Source: Bibersteinia trehalosi (GTDB taxonomy: Bacteria > Pseudomonadota > Gammaproteobacteria > Enterobacterales > Pasteurellaceae). From it: a DNA stretch of 64,000 nucleotides. Position numbers and translations under genes: made by a program. The stretch covers positions 62,001 through 126,000 of the forward strand of contig NZ_SMAM01000001.1 in assembly GCF_004346205.1 (NCBI RefSeq). Reading direction: 5' to 3'. The stretch's first letter is position 1, and each line of letters begins with the position of its first letter. A model generated the notes under the pieces. That model ran no database searches. It was not told where the DNA came from and worked only from the letters and a program-made list of their open reading frames with translations. This document shows positions 36,288 to 43,941 of the stretch, in pieces.

Positions 36288-37070
36288 ATGAAAAAGAAAC
36301 TTATCATTTCTGTATTATTAGGGGTATTATTAACGGCTTGTGCTAGTCCTAAATATAAAATTTCAGATCAAAGAGTAAAGAATTGGATTGGGTTAGCCAA
36401 TGATATTGAGCAATGCATTAACCCGAATTTAACGAACGAAGCATCCTATTCTTTACTTAGCAAAGAAGAACGCTCACTATTTGTTGATTATGGCTATGAT
36501 TTATTATCCCAAATGATTGGTGGGCAGCAATATCAGATGATGAAATCTGATCCTAAAAGTTGGGCATATTTTAAGGAGAAACATACTGAATTTAATAATA
36601 ATATAAAAGCGAATTTACTTACTTCTGCTCAATGTGAAGCCTATAAAGCCAAATTTGCTAATGATTTAGTCGCTTTAAGGCAGAAAAATTTAGCAATAGC
36701 ACAACAAAAACAAGCAGAAAGGAAAAGGAATGCAGAGATTCGACAAAAATCTGAAGCTTTTAGATCAGCGGTTCACGCTGAAATACTGAAATCAGTAGTA
36801 AGGCAAGTTACTGGTAATATGACGCCATCTGAAACAGCACTTGCAGTCGCTCGACAGCAACAAATACAACAAAATAGTCAGGCTCAGCAGCAACTGTATA
36901 TGCACCAGCAACAATTAGATATGCAACAACGGCAAAATCAAGCTATGCTAGAAATGCAGGAGCGCCAACATCAAGAAAGAATGCAAATGATGCAGAATAA
37001 TCAAAATAGATCATATGATGTTAGTTGTAATAACTATGGTGGCTACACAACTCGTTGTCAGGTGAGATAA
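36288..37070 (+). CDS. Hypothetical lipoprotein with glutamine-rich coiled coil
   Basis: 260 residues. MKKKLIISVLLGVLLTAC ends in a lipobox (LTAC), so Cys18 is the lipidated residue. The domain up to about 120 has four or more cysteines/aromatics without a known motif. Residues 125-245 are a long charged then glutamine-methionine-rich helix (QAQQQLYMHQQQLDMQQRQ). The C-terminus has a NNYGGYTTRCQ tail with a second cysteine pair. No homologue that I can name. AGGAGAAAGCT precedes the ATG. It ends at the terminator at 37075. Confidence 0.65.
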   Translation: MKKKLIISVLLGVLLTACASPKYKISDQRVKNWIGLANDIEQCINPNLTNEASYSLLSKEERSLFVDYGYDLLSQMIGGQQYQMMKSDPKSWAYFKEKHTEFNNNIKANLLTSAQCEAYKAKFANDLVALRQKNLAIAQQKQAERKRNAEIRQKSEAFRSAVHAEILKSVVRQVTGNMTPSETALAVARQQQIQQNSQAQQQLYMHQQQLDMQQRQNQAMLEMQERQHQERMQMMQNNQNRSYDVSCNNYGGYTTRCQVR

Positions 37071-37074
37071 AGTC

Positions 37075-37104
37075 AATAACCGCTTTTCCAAGCGGTTATT
37101 TTTT
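37075..37104 (+). terminator. Terminator after the lipoprotein gene, built on an uptake-sequence core
   Basis: AATAACCGCTT (37075-37085) pairs with AAGCGGTTATT (37090-37100), loop TTCC, then TTTT. Confidence 0.85.
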
Positions 37105-37249
37105 ACCTAAAATTTGCAAATTTAAAAAAAGCAAAAGTGAAATGTTATTTTCTCGATCAAGATCGCAAAAAGCGATGTTGATGGTTGAGTCTGTCTATTC
37201 ATTTGTTACTCTTTACATAAAAGTGAGCTGTAATGCTAAGTAGTACAGT

Positions 37250-37624
37250 GTGCGGATTTTTAAAACAAAACCATTTGCGAAATTTGCAGAGAAACAAAAA
37301 ATCAGTGATGAACAGCTTATGTGGGCAATTCAGCGAGCAGAACAAGGCTTGATAGATGCTAATTTAGGCAGTAACATCATTAAGCAACGAGTAGCAAGGC
37401 AAGCTCAGGGGCGTTCAAGCGGTTATAGAGTGCTGATTTTTTACAAAATTAGAGATAACCATTTCTTTGTTGCAGGTTATGCTAAAAATGAACAAGAAAA
37501 TCTTTCGGATACAGAGTTAAAAACATTGAAACAGATGGTATCTATGTATGAAAATTATGCCGAAGAAAAGCTAAATTTATTGTGTGCCAAAGGAATTTTG
37601 ATTGAAATAATCACGGGAGAATAA
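37250..37624 (+). CDS. RelE/HigB-type toxin of a toxin-antitoxin pair
   Basis: 124 residues. FKTKPFAKFAEKQKISDEQL, RAEQGLIDANLGSNIIKQRVAR, GRSSGYRVLIFYKIRDNHFFVAGYAKNEQENL is the pattern of the RelE-like toxin family PF06296, often paired with a downstream HTH antitoxin. Stops in frame upstream leave GTG 37250 as the only start. Such toxins are usually ribosome-dependent mRNA endonucleases; activity is not proven. A dyad CTGTA-N11-TACAG just before the start could be its operator. The antitoxin starts two bases after the stop. Confidence 0.75.
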   Translation: MRIFKTKPFAKFAEKQKISDEQLMWAIQRAEQGLIDANLGSNIIKQRVARQAQGRSSGYRVLIFYKIRDNHFFVAGYAKNEQENLSDTELKTLKQMVSMYENYAEEKLNLLCAKGILIEIITGE

Positions 37625-37625
37625 T

Positions 37626-37937
37626 ATGAAATATCGTAGTCCAGTAAGCCAAATGCTACATGAACATGCAAGTGATCTCTTTAATGCTGGTTTTATTGAT
37701 AAAGCAACAATGCAATACTTTGATAAATCTTGTTTAACCGAAGTCAAACCGCTTTCACCCGATGAAATCAAAGCGATTCGTAAAAATAGCCAAACGTCAC
37801 AAGCCGTCTTTGCAAATTATTTAAACATCAGCAAAAATTTGGTTTCAGAATGGGAAAGAGGGGTGAAAAAGCCGAGTGGAACAGCCTTAAAGCTCCTAAC
37901 ATTGGTGCAAAAGAAAGGATTAGAGGCGATTGCTTGA
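37626..37937 (+). CDS. HTH-type antitoxin (HigA/NadS-like)
   Basis: 103 residues. The C-terminal two thirds form an XRE/HigA helix-turn-helix: LSPDEIKAIRKNSQTSQAVFANYLNISKNLVSEWERGVKKPSGTALKLL in the order expected. The N-terminal 45 residues (FNAGFIDKATMQYFDKSC) would be the toxin-binding part. It probably neutralises the upstream RelE-like toxin and represses the operon. GGGAGAATAAT precedes ATG 37626, overlapping the toxin's end. Followed by its own terminator. Confidence 0.8.
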   Translation: MKYRSPVSQMLHEHASDLFNAGFIDKATMQYFDKSCLTEVKPLSPDEIKAIRKNSQTSQAVFANYLNISKNLVSEWERGVKKPSGTALKLLTLVQKKGLEAIA

Positions 37938-37941
37938 TAGG

Positions 37942-37969
37942 AAAGCGAGAAAATTATTCTCGCTTTTTT
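37942..37969 (+). terminator. Terminator of the toxin-antitoxin unit
   Basis: AAAGCGAGAA / TTCTCGCTTT with a short AATTA loop, then TTTTG. Stands between the antitoxin and the ModE-type box. Confidence 0.85.
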
Positions 37970-37979
37970 GAATGCAATC

Positions 37980-38001
37980 GTTATATAATTTTTTATATAA
38001 C
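37980..38001 (+). promoter_or_regulatory. ModE-type operator at the modABC promoter
   Basis: A 22-bp palindrome: GTTATATAA, four T, TTATATAAC. It matches the ModE operator pattern (CGNTATATA...TATATNACG class) and contains a TATAAT box at 37984-37989, so bound ModE would block the promoter. ModA starts 25 nt downstream. Confidence 0.78.
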
Positions 38002-38025
38002 ATTTCATTATCAAGGAGAAATACA

Positions 38026-38781
38026 ATGAAAAACACTTTATCAGCCCTTGTGCTTAGCTCACTTTTTGCTTTTTCTCAAACTGCATCAGCGGAAAATATT
38101 ACCGTGTTTGCTGCCGCTTCAATGACCAATGTATTGCAACAAATTGGGGCAGAGTATGAAAAAGCGTATCCCGAAGATAAATTAACTTTCTCTTTTGCTG
38201 GTTCAAGCACGCTTGCTAAACAGATTGAACAAGATGCGCCAGCGGATCTTTTTATTTCCGCTGATCAGAAATGGATGGATTATGTTGCAGAAAAACAGCC
38301 TGAAAAAACCAAGAACATTCAGATTTTAGCAGAAAATGAATTGGTGTTGATTGCGCCAAGTGAGAGTCAATTTCAAGCCGAGAGCATTGCTGATATTGAT
38401 TTTGACAAGGTGTTAAAAGGCACTTATTTAGCAGTGGGTGATGATAATGTGCCAGTGGGGCGTTATGCTAAAAAAGCATTAGAGCATTTGCAACTGTGGG
38501 ATAAAGTGGAAAGCCGTTTATCTAAGGCAAAAGATGTGCGTGCAGTGCTTGCTTATATTGAGCGTGGTGAATTGCCGTTAGGGATTGTTTATTCCACTGA
38601 TGCGAAAGTCACAGACAAAGTGAAAGTGGTTGCTACCTTCCCACAAGAAAGCTACGGCAAAGTGGTTTATCCTGCGGCGACAATCAGTGAAAAAGCCGAA
38701 GCGAAACGTTTCTTAGATTATTTGTCGTCTGATACGGCAAAACAAACGTTTGAAAAAGCAGGGTTTAAGACGGTAGAATAA
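38026..38781 (+). CDS. modA: Molybdate ABC transporter substrate-binding protein
   Basis: 251 residues from ATG 38026 with AAGGAG eight bases away. A Sec signal peptide (MKNTLSALVLSSLFAFSQTASA) ends near residue 22. ITVFAAASMTNVLQQIG, TFSFAGSSTLAKQIEQDAPADLFISAD and VPVGRYAKKAL follow the ModA oxyanion-site pattern. It binds molybdate (or tungstate) in the periplasm for ModBC. The repeat at 38785 lies between modA and modB. E. coli ModA has 257 residues. Confidence 0.95.
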   Translation: MKNTLSALVLSSLFAFSQTASAENITVFAAASMTNVLQQIGAEYEKAYPEDKLTFSFAGSSTLAKQIEQDAPADLFISADQKWMDYVAEKQPEKTKNIQILAENELVLIAPSESQFQAESIADIDFDKVLKGTYLAVGDDNVPVGRYAKKALEHLQLWDKVESRLSKAKDVRAVLAYIERGELPLGIVYSTDAKVTDKVKVVATFPQESYGKVVYPAATISEKAEAKRFLDYLSSDTAKQTFEKAGFKTVE

Positions 38782-38784
38782 TAA

Positions 38785-38859
38785 ATGTAGGGGCAGACCG
38801 ATGTGTCTGCCCAAATAAATGTTGGAATATCAGGGCGGATACATCGCTCCGTCCCTACT
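38785..38859. repeat. GGGGCG palindromic repeat, copy 3 (modA-modB)
   Basis: Begins TGTAGGGGCAGACCGATG and ends CGTCCCTACT; a hairpin GGGCAGAC/GTCTGCCC stands in the first half. It runs to within five bases of the modB ATG, leaving modB without an obvious ribosome site. Confidence 0.75.
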
Positions 38860-38863
38860 TAAA

Positions 38864-39550
38864 ATGTTTAATTTTTCATTTCAAGAACTTAATGCAATCT
38901 ATTTAAGCCTAAAAATCGCCAGTGTTGCGATATTATTTGCGTTACCCCTTGCGATTTTTGTCGCTTGGATTTTAGCTCGTAAAAATTTTTGGGGCAAAAA
39001 TTTGCTGAATGGCATTGTGCATTTACCGCTGGTGCTTCCCCCTGTGGTGATTGGTTATTTATTGCTGATTTCCATGGCGAAAAAGGGCGTAATTGGGCAA
39101 TATCTTTGGCAGTGGTTTGGTTTCTCGTTTAGCTTTTCGTGGCGCGGCGCGGTGCTCGCTTCAATGGTGATGGCATTTCCTTTGATGGTGCGTGCTATTC
39201 GTCAAGCCTTTGAAGCGGTAGATCCCAAATTAGAACAAGCAGCTCGCACACTTGGCGCAAATCCGCTCAAAGTCTTTTTTACACTTACGTTACCCCTCTC
39301 GTTTTCAGGCATTATCGCAGGTGCAGTATTAGGCTTTGCCCGTTCACTGGGCGAATTTGGCGCAACCATTACCTTTGTGTCTAACATTCCTAATGAAACA
39401 CAGACGATTCCAGCCGCACTCTATACCTTTATTGAAACCCCTGATGGTGAACTCGCAGCCGCAAGACTCTGCGCGGTGGCGATTCTTATTTCACTCGGTG
39501 CATTGTTTATCTCAGAAATGTTGGCAAGTCGGCAGAAGAAGTATCAATAA
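38864..39550 (+). CDS. modB: Molybdate ABC transporter permease
   Basis: 228 residues with five or six membrane helices. ATG 38864 gives the family's N-terminus; an upstream in-frame start would be inside the repeat. The EAA-like motif is EQAARTLGANPLKVFFTLTLPLSFSGIIAGAVLGFARSLGEFGATI in parts, which contacts ModC. Forms the inner-membrane channel for molybdate. Its stop TAA overlaps the modC ATG. No clear Shine-Dalgarno sequence is seen, because the repeat abuts the start. Confidence 0.94.
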   Translation: MFNFSFQELNAIYLSLKIASVAILFALPLAIFVAWILARKNFWGKNLLNGIVHLPLVLPPVVIGYLLLISMAKKGVIGQYLWQWFGFSFSFSWRGAVLASMVMAFPLMVRAIRQAFEAVDPKLEQAARTLGANPLKVFFTLTLPLSFSGIIAGAVLGFARSLGEFGATITFVSNIPNETQTIPAALYTFIETPDGELAAARLCAVAILISLGALFISEMLASRQKKYQ

Positions 39551-40605
39551 TGTTAAGTATCAATGTAAAGCAGCAACTGAGCGATCTTCGCTTAGAGATT
39601 AATGTACAAATACCTCCCAAAGGTGTTACTGCTATTTTTGGACGTTCCGGTGCAGGGAAGTCCAGTTTAATTAATTTGGTAGCAGGGTTGTCGAAACCAG
39701 ATTCTGGGTGCATCTATTTGAATGGACAAGCCTTGTTTGATAGCAAGCAAAATATAAACTTGCCGCCTGAAAAACGCAATGTCGGTTATGTATTTCAAGA
39801 ACATCGCTTATTTCCGCATTATTCGGTGGAGAAAAATCTTAAATATGGTTGCAAGCGGGCGAATTCTGCAAAATTTTTGCAAATTGTACAGCTGCTTGGC
39901 ATTACTCATTTGCTAGATCGTTTTCCAAATAGCTTGTCGGGGGGGGAAAAACAGCGTGTGGCAATTGGACGGGCATTATTAAGTGAGCCGGATATTTTGC
40001 TGATGGATGAGCCGTTATCGGCACTCGATCTTCCTCGCAAGAAAGAGTTGCTAGACTACTTAAGCATATTGGCACGTCAAGTGGCGATCCCGATTTTATA
40101 TGTTAGCCATAGTCTTGATGAAGTGGTAAGGCTAGCCGATTATTTACTGTTATTGGAACAGGGAAAAATGGTGGCCTTTGATCGTACGGAGCAAGTTTGG
40201 CGTAGTGATGTGTTTAGTTCGTGGCAACCAGAAAAGCAACGCGTAAGCCTACTTGAATTACCGATTATGGCAAAAAATGCACATTATCAACTTGTGGGAC
40301 TTGATTTAGGTGAGCAGTGTCTTTGGCTAAATGCGACACAACATTATCAGACTGGCGAGAAATTGCGTGTTACACTGAATAGTCGAGATATTTCTCTTAC
40401 ACTCACAAAGCCTGAACAAACCTCTATTCGTAACATCTTATACGGCAAAATTTGCAAAATTTCCGCAGAAATAGACCGCTTAGATCTTGCTATCCAAGTT
40501 GGTGAATATGAAATTTGGGCAAGTATTAGCCAATGGGCGTTTGATGAATTAGGATTAGCTGAAAATCAGGCAGTTTATTTGCAGATTAAAGCAGTATCTC
40601 TTTGA
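39550..40605 (+). CDS. modC: Molybdate ABC transporter ATP-binding protein
   Basis: 351 residues. Walker A GRSGAGKSSL, the Q-loop FQEHRLFPH, ABC signature LSGGEKQRVAIGRALL, Walker B ILLMDEPLSALD and the H-loop SHSLDEV are in order. Residues about 285-350 form a TOBE/Mop domain that may bind molybdate. Translationally coupled to modB. The next gene on this strand is tRNA-Ile2. Confidence 0.95.
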   Translation: MLSINVKQQLSDLRLEINVQIPPKGVTAIFGRSGAGKSSLINLVAGLSKPDSGCIYLNGQALFDSKQNINLPPEKRNVGYVFQEHRLFPHYSVEKNLKYGCKRANSAKFLQIVQLLGITHLLDRFPNSLSGGEKQRVAIGRALLSEPDILLMDEPLSALDLPRKKELLDYLSILARQVAIPILYVSHSLDEVVRLADYLLLLEQGKMVAFDRTEQVWRSDVFSSWQPEKQRVSLLELPIMAKNAHYQLVGLDLGEQCLWLNATQHYQTGEKLRVTLNSRDISLTLTKPEQTSIRNILYGKICKISAEIDRLDLAIQVGEYEIWASISQWAFDELGLAENQAVYLQIKAVSL

Positions 40606-40690
40606 TTTGCATTAAATTTCAGCGGATAAATCTTAAAAACTCGCTTTTTTATGGATTTCTAGTATAATCAGCACGTTTTCATTTCCCTAT

Positions 40691-40766
40691 CCCCCCTTAG
40701 CTCAGTGGTTAGAGCAGGCGACTCATAATCGCTTGGTCGCTGGTTCAAGTCCGGCAGGGGGGACCA
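40691..40766 (+). tRNA. tRNA-Ile2 (CAT anticodon, lysidine type)
   Basis: A 76-nt cloverleaf: acceptor CCCCCCT pairs with AGGGGGG, discriminator A, CCA encoded (40764-40766). The anticodon CAT is at 40724-40726. The D, anticodon and variable regions are nearly those of E. coli ileX/ileY tRNA and unlike elongator or initiator tRNA-Met, so C34 is expected to be changed to lysidine by TilS and to read AUA. A TATAAT box at 40663-40668 lies 22 nt before it. Confidence 0.9.
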
Positions 40767-40903
40767 ATCAAGTAGAAATTTCCTGTTAGTTTTAACTTAA
40801 TCAAATTCCATCAAACTTTTTGGTGCTATTTATTTCTTTACGTAAAAAAATTTGCTATAAATGGCGAGTTTTCAAATCAACTTTTATCTTATAGGAGAAA
40901 CTT

Positions 40904-41587
40904 ATGGAATTAGTGCTTATCCGTCATGGTTTTAGTGAATGGAATGCTAAAAATTTGTTCACTGGCTGGCGTGATGTCAATTTAACTGAGCGCGGTGTGG
41001 AAGAAGCAAAAGCTGCGGGTAAAAAATTGTTGGAAGCTGGTTATGAGTTTGATATCGCATTTACTTCAGTATTAACTCGTGCAATTAAAACTTGTAACAT
41101 TGTGTTAGAAGAATCTAACCAACTTTGGATTCCGCAAGTGAAAAACTGGCGTTTAAATGAGCGTCACTATGGTGCGTTACAAGGCCTAGATAAAAAAGCG
41201 ACTGCAGAACAATATGGCGATGAGCAAGTGCATATTTGGCGTCGTTCTTATGATATTTCTCCACCAGATTTAGACCCACAAGATCCAAATTCTGCTCATA
41301 ATGATCGCCGTTATGCGCATTTACCAAAAGATTTAATTCCAAATGCAGAAAACCTAAAAATTACTCTTGAGCGTGTTTTACCATTCTGGGAAGATCAAAT
41401 TGCACCAGCACTATTGTCAGGTAAACGTGTTTTAATTACAGCACACGGCAACTCACTTCGTGCTTTAGCAAAACACATTATCGGTATTTCTGATGCGGAT
41501 ATTATGGATTTTGAAATTCCGACAGGTCAGCCGTTAGTGTTAAAACTGGATGACAAATTAAATTTTGTTGAGAAATTCTATCTGTAA
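40904..41587 (+). CDS. gpmA: 2,3-bisphosphoglycerate-dependent phosphoglycerate mutase
   Basis: 227 residues, dPGM family (E. coli GpmA 250; shorter C-terminus as in Pasteurellaceae). The phosphohistidine His8 lies in [10 protein letters not shown], with ENLFTGW-like [26 protein letters not shown] and the second active-site [11 protein letters not shown]. It interconverts 3- and 2-phosphoglycerate in glycolysis. TAGGAGAAAC precedes the ATG, and a TATAAA box lies at 40856. A strong terminator follows. Confidence 0.96.
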   Translation: MELVLIRHGFSEWNAKNLFTGWRDVNLTERGVEEAKAAGKKLLEAGYEFDIAFTSVLTRAIKTCNIVLEESNQLWIPQVKNWRLNERHYGALQGLDKKATAEQYGDEQVHIWRRSYDISPPDLDPQDPNSAHNDRRYAHLPKDLIPNAENLKITLERVLPFWEDQIAPALLSGKRVLITAHGNSLRALAKHIIGISDADIMDFEIPTGQPLVLKLDDKLNFVEKFYL

Positions 41588-41600
41588 ATCGATTTCTGTG

Positions 41601-41632
41601 AAAAATGCCTGATTGTATCGGGCATTTTTTGT
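41601..41632 (+). terminator. Terminator of gpmA
   Basis: AAAAATGCCTGA pairs with TCGGGCATTTTT (one G-U), 5-nt loop, then TTG. Stands before the rnpB promoter. Confidence 0.85.
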
Positions 41633-41649
41633 TTCAAGCGGTCAAAAAT

Positions 41650-41678
41650 TTGCAAAAATCTGCAAATCTCTTTATACT
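41650..41678 (+). promoter_or_regulatory. rnpB promoter overlapping an uptake sequence
   Basis: TTGCAA (41650-41655), 17-bp gap, TATACT (41673-41678); a start near 41686-41688 fits the RNase P 5' end. The -35 is made by the AAATTTGCAAA tail of the uptake sequence at 41635-41660. Confidence 0.7.
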
Positions 41679-41687
41679 CGCCCGCCT

Positions 41688-42075
<388 letters not shown>

Positions 42076-42083
42076 TATTCTTC

Positions 42084-42110
42084 AGCGAACAGAATTCTGT
42101 TCGCTTTTTT
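42084..42110 (+). terminator. Terminator of rnpB
   Basis: AGCGAACAGAA / TTCTGTTCGCT (42084-42105), a perfect 11-bp stem, then TTTTT. Confidence 0.88.
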
Positions 42111-42130
42111 GTATCTTGCAGGAGATGACG

Positions 42131-42766
42131 ATGAAGAAATTATTCCTTTCTCTGTTTGGCCTTTTGTGTTCTACCTCACTAGTTGCTCACCCGCATTCTT
42201 TTCTTGACATGCAGAATAAGGTTTTGATTAATCAAGATAAATTAGAAGGTTTTGAATTGACATGGTGGCTAGATGAAATTACCTCTGCTGAATTGATTTA
42301 TGAGATTAAATCGGCGGCAAATCAGGCAGAAGCAATACAGAAAATCACGCGTGAAATGGATATTTCTGCAGTTGAAAATCACTATTTCAGTGAGCTCTAT
42401 AATGCAGAAAATCAGCCGATTAAATTCAAGGCAAAGCCACAAAAGTCTTCAATGGAAATCAAAGATAACCGCATTGTTTACCGTTTCACGTTGGCATTAT
42501 CTGAACCCCCAATGGTGAAAGGGCAATCTTTCCGTTTTTATACTTTTGAACCGAGTTATTACCTTTCCATGGCCTATGAAAGTGCAAAAGACGTAACCGC
42601 AAGCGAGCAACATCTATGTAAAGTAAGCATGGAAGAGCCAAAAGTTAATCAAGATCTGCGTTTATATGCTTCGCAGTTAGATAAAGAGGATATGCCAGAT
42701 TTGCCATCAGAGAGTTTATCGTTGGGAGCGCAATTTGCTCAAAAAGTGAGTATTGTATGCAAATGA
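42131..42766 (+). CDS. DUF1007 periplasmic protein linked to metal transport
   Basis: 211 residues from ATG 42131 (GGAG six bases upstream; earlier ATG and TTG starts lie too close to it). A signal peptide (MKKLFLSLFGLLCSTSLVAHPHSF) leaves a mature N-terminus with His-Pro-His. LEGFELTWWLDEITSAEL, YRFTLAL and FYTFEPSYYLSM are DUF1007 features. Such proteins stand next to NicO-type nickel/cobalt transporters, as here, where the next gene overlaps its end. A role in periplasmic metal handling is inferred. Confidence 0.85.
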   Translation: MKKLFLSLFGLLCSTSLVAHPHSFLDMQNKVLINQDKLEGFELTWWLDEITSAELIYEIKSAANQAEAIQKITREMDISAVENHYFSELYNAENQPIKFKAKPQKSSMEIKDNRIVYRFTLALSEPPMVKGQSFRFYTFEPSYYLSMAYESAKDVTASEQHLCKVSMEEPKVNQDLRLYASQLDKEDMPDLPSESLSLGAQFAQKVSIVCK

Positions 42767-43755
42767 AGATAAAGCAACAATTAGGGGGCGTTGTCTTATT
42801 TGCCATAATTGGCACTATTTGGTATTTCTATCCGGTAATTTTATTTAAGGTGACAGAATGGCAACGTTTATTTAACTCCGAGCTTTCCTCCTCATTAAAA
42901 AGTTTGCAGGCAAATAGTACTCAGGCAGGTTTTAGCCTGATTGTTGTGAGCTTTCTTTATGGCGTGTTCCATGCCGTTGGACCAGGGCACGGTAAATTTA
43001 TTTTAACGGGCTACCTCTCTTTTGAACAAACTAAGCTCCCACAAGCAATTAAAATTACCTTGTTATCAGCGTTAGCACAAGGCATAGTTGCGATTTCATT
43101 AGTGACAGTTGTGGTGGTGCTATTTACGCTGTCGCGTCAATATTTTAACCTCACTTTAAAATGGATAGAACGTGGTAGCTTTTTGCTGATGATCGCTTTT
43201 GGAGGATACTGGCTTTATCAAGTTGGGCGAAAACTGCTTAAAGATAAACGCAACAAGCGCTTAAAAATTACGAAAATTTTGCAAATTTCTGGGCAGAATC
43301 GCCCGCTTGCTACTCAAGTTTTGGGTTGTTGTCATCAGGATGCCGCACATTGTAGTTGTGGGCATCGCCATTTGCCTTCTCACACTGAAATTGAACAAGC
43401 GAGAGATTGGAAATCGTTATTCATACTAATTTTGAGTATTGGCTTGCGCCCTTGTTCTGGCGCAATTTTGGTGCTATTTCTGGCATATACACTTGATCTT
43501 TACGCTTGGGGAGTATTATCGGCATTAGCGATGGCGCTAGGGACAGGCCTCACACTAAGCTTATTTGCTTGCTTAGTTTTATTTGCACGAAATCGTGCGA
43601 TCCAAGCTGGGAAGTGGTATTTGTCGTTTGCAGAAAGTGAGTATCTTGCTTTAGGGCTAAAACTATTGGCAGCTCTGATCTTGATTTTGTTAGGTGTCGT
43701 ATTATTCCATAGCAGTTTATTAGATAGCAGTAGCAGTATATTATTCAAGCGCTAA
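42757..43755 (+). CDS. NicO/RcnA-like nickel/cobalt transport protein
   Basis: 332 residues, about seven membrane helices. FHAVGPGHGKFILTGYL is the HAxGPGHGK signature of the NicO family. A cytoplasmic loop near 190-215 is rich in Cys and His (CCHQDAAHCSCGHRHLPSH), a likely metal-binding site. GLRPCSGAILVLFLAY is the second conserved motif. Direction of transport (uptake or efflux) cannot be told. Starts are ATG 42757 or ATG 42763; both overlap the DUF1007 stop. With it this makes a two-gene metal unit downstream of rnpB. Confidence 0.85.
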   Translation: MQMKIKQQLGGVVLFAIIGTIWYFYPVILFKVTEWQRLFNSELSSSLKSLQANSTQAGFSLIVVSFLYGVFHAVGPGHGKFILTGYLSFEQTKLPQAIKITLLSALAQGIVAISLVTVVVVLFTLSRQYFNLTLKWIERGSFLLMIAFGGYWLYQVGRKLLKDKRNKRLKITKILQISGQNRPLATQVLGCCHQDAAHCSCGHRHLPSHTEIEQARDWKSLFILILSIGLRPCSGAILVLFLAYTLDLYAWGVLSALAMALGTGLTLSLFACLVLFARNRAIQAGKWYLSFAESEYLALGLKLLAALILILLGVVLFHSSLLDSSSSILFKR

Positions 43756-43941
43756 GATGGGCTGCTTATAATATAGCTTTAAAAGGATATTTGGGGCAAA
43801 AATGTTTGAAAGAGAGTGTTGTCAGACTTTTATACACGAATCGCCCAATTATTTTTTTTTATAAAGACAATTAAAAAACTTCTCAAATGTTAAAAAATCA
43901 TTACAATGGCAGCTTTCGTTTAATTTTTAATAAGGATTTTT

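Noticed and set aside
37055..37243. Short frame between the lipoprotein and the toxin gene
   Set aside because: It covers the terminator hairpin at 37075-37104 and the toxin promoter region; no ribosome site or recognisable product.
40691..40766. tRNA-Met from the CAT anticodon
   Set aside because: The body matches tRNA-Ile2 (ileX type) almost base for base and differs from both tRNA-Met types, so the lysidine-modified Ile reading is preferred.
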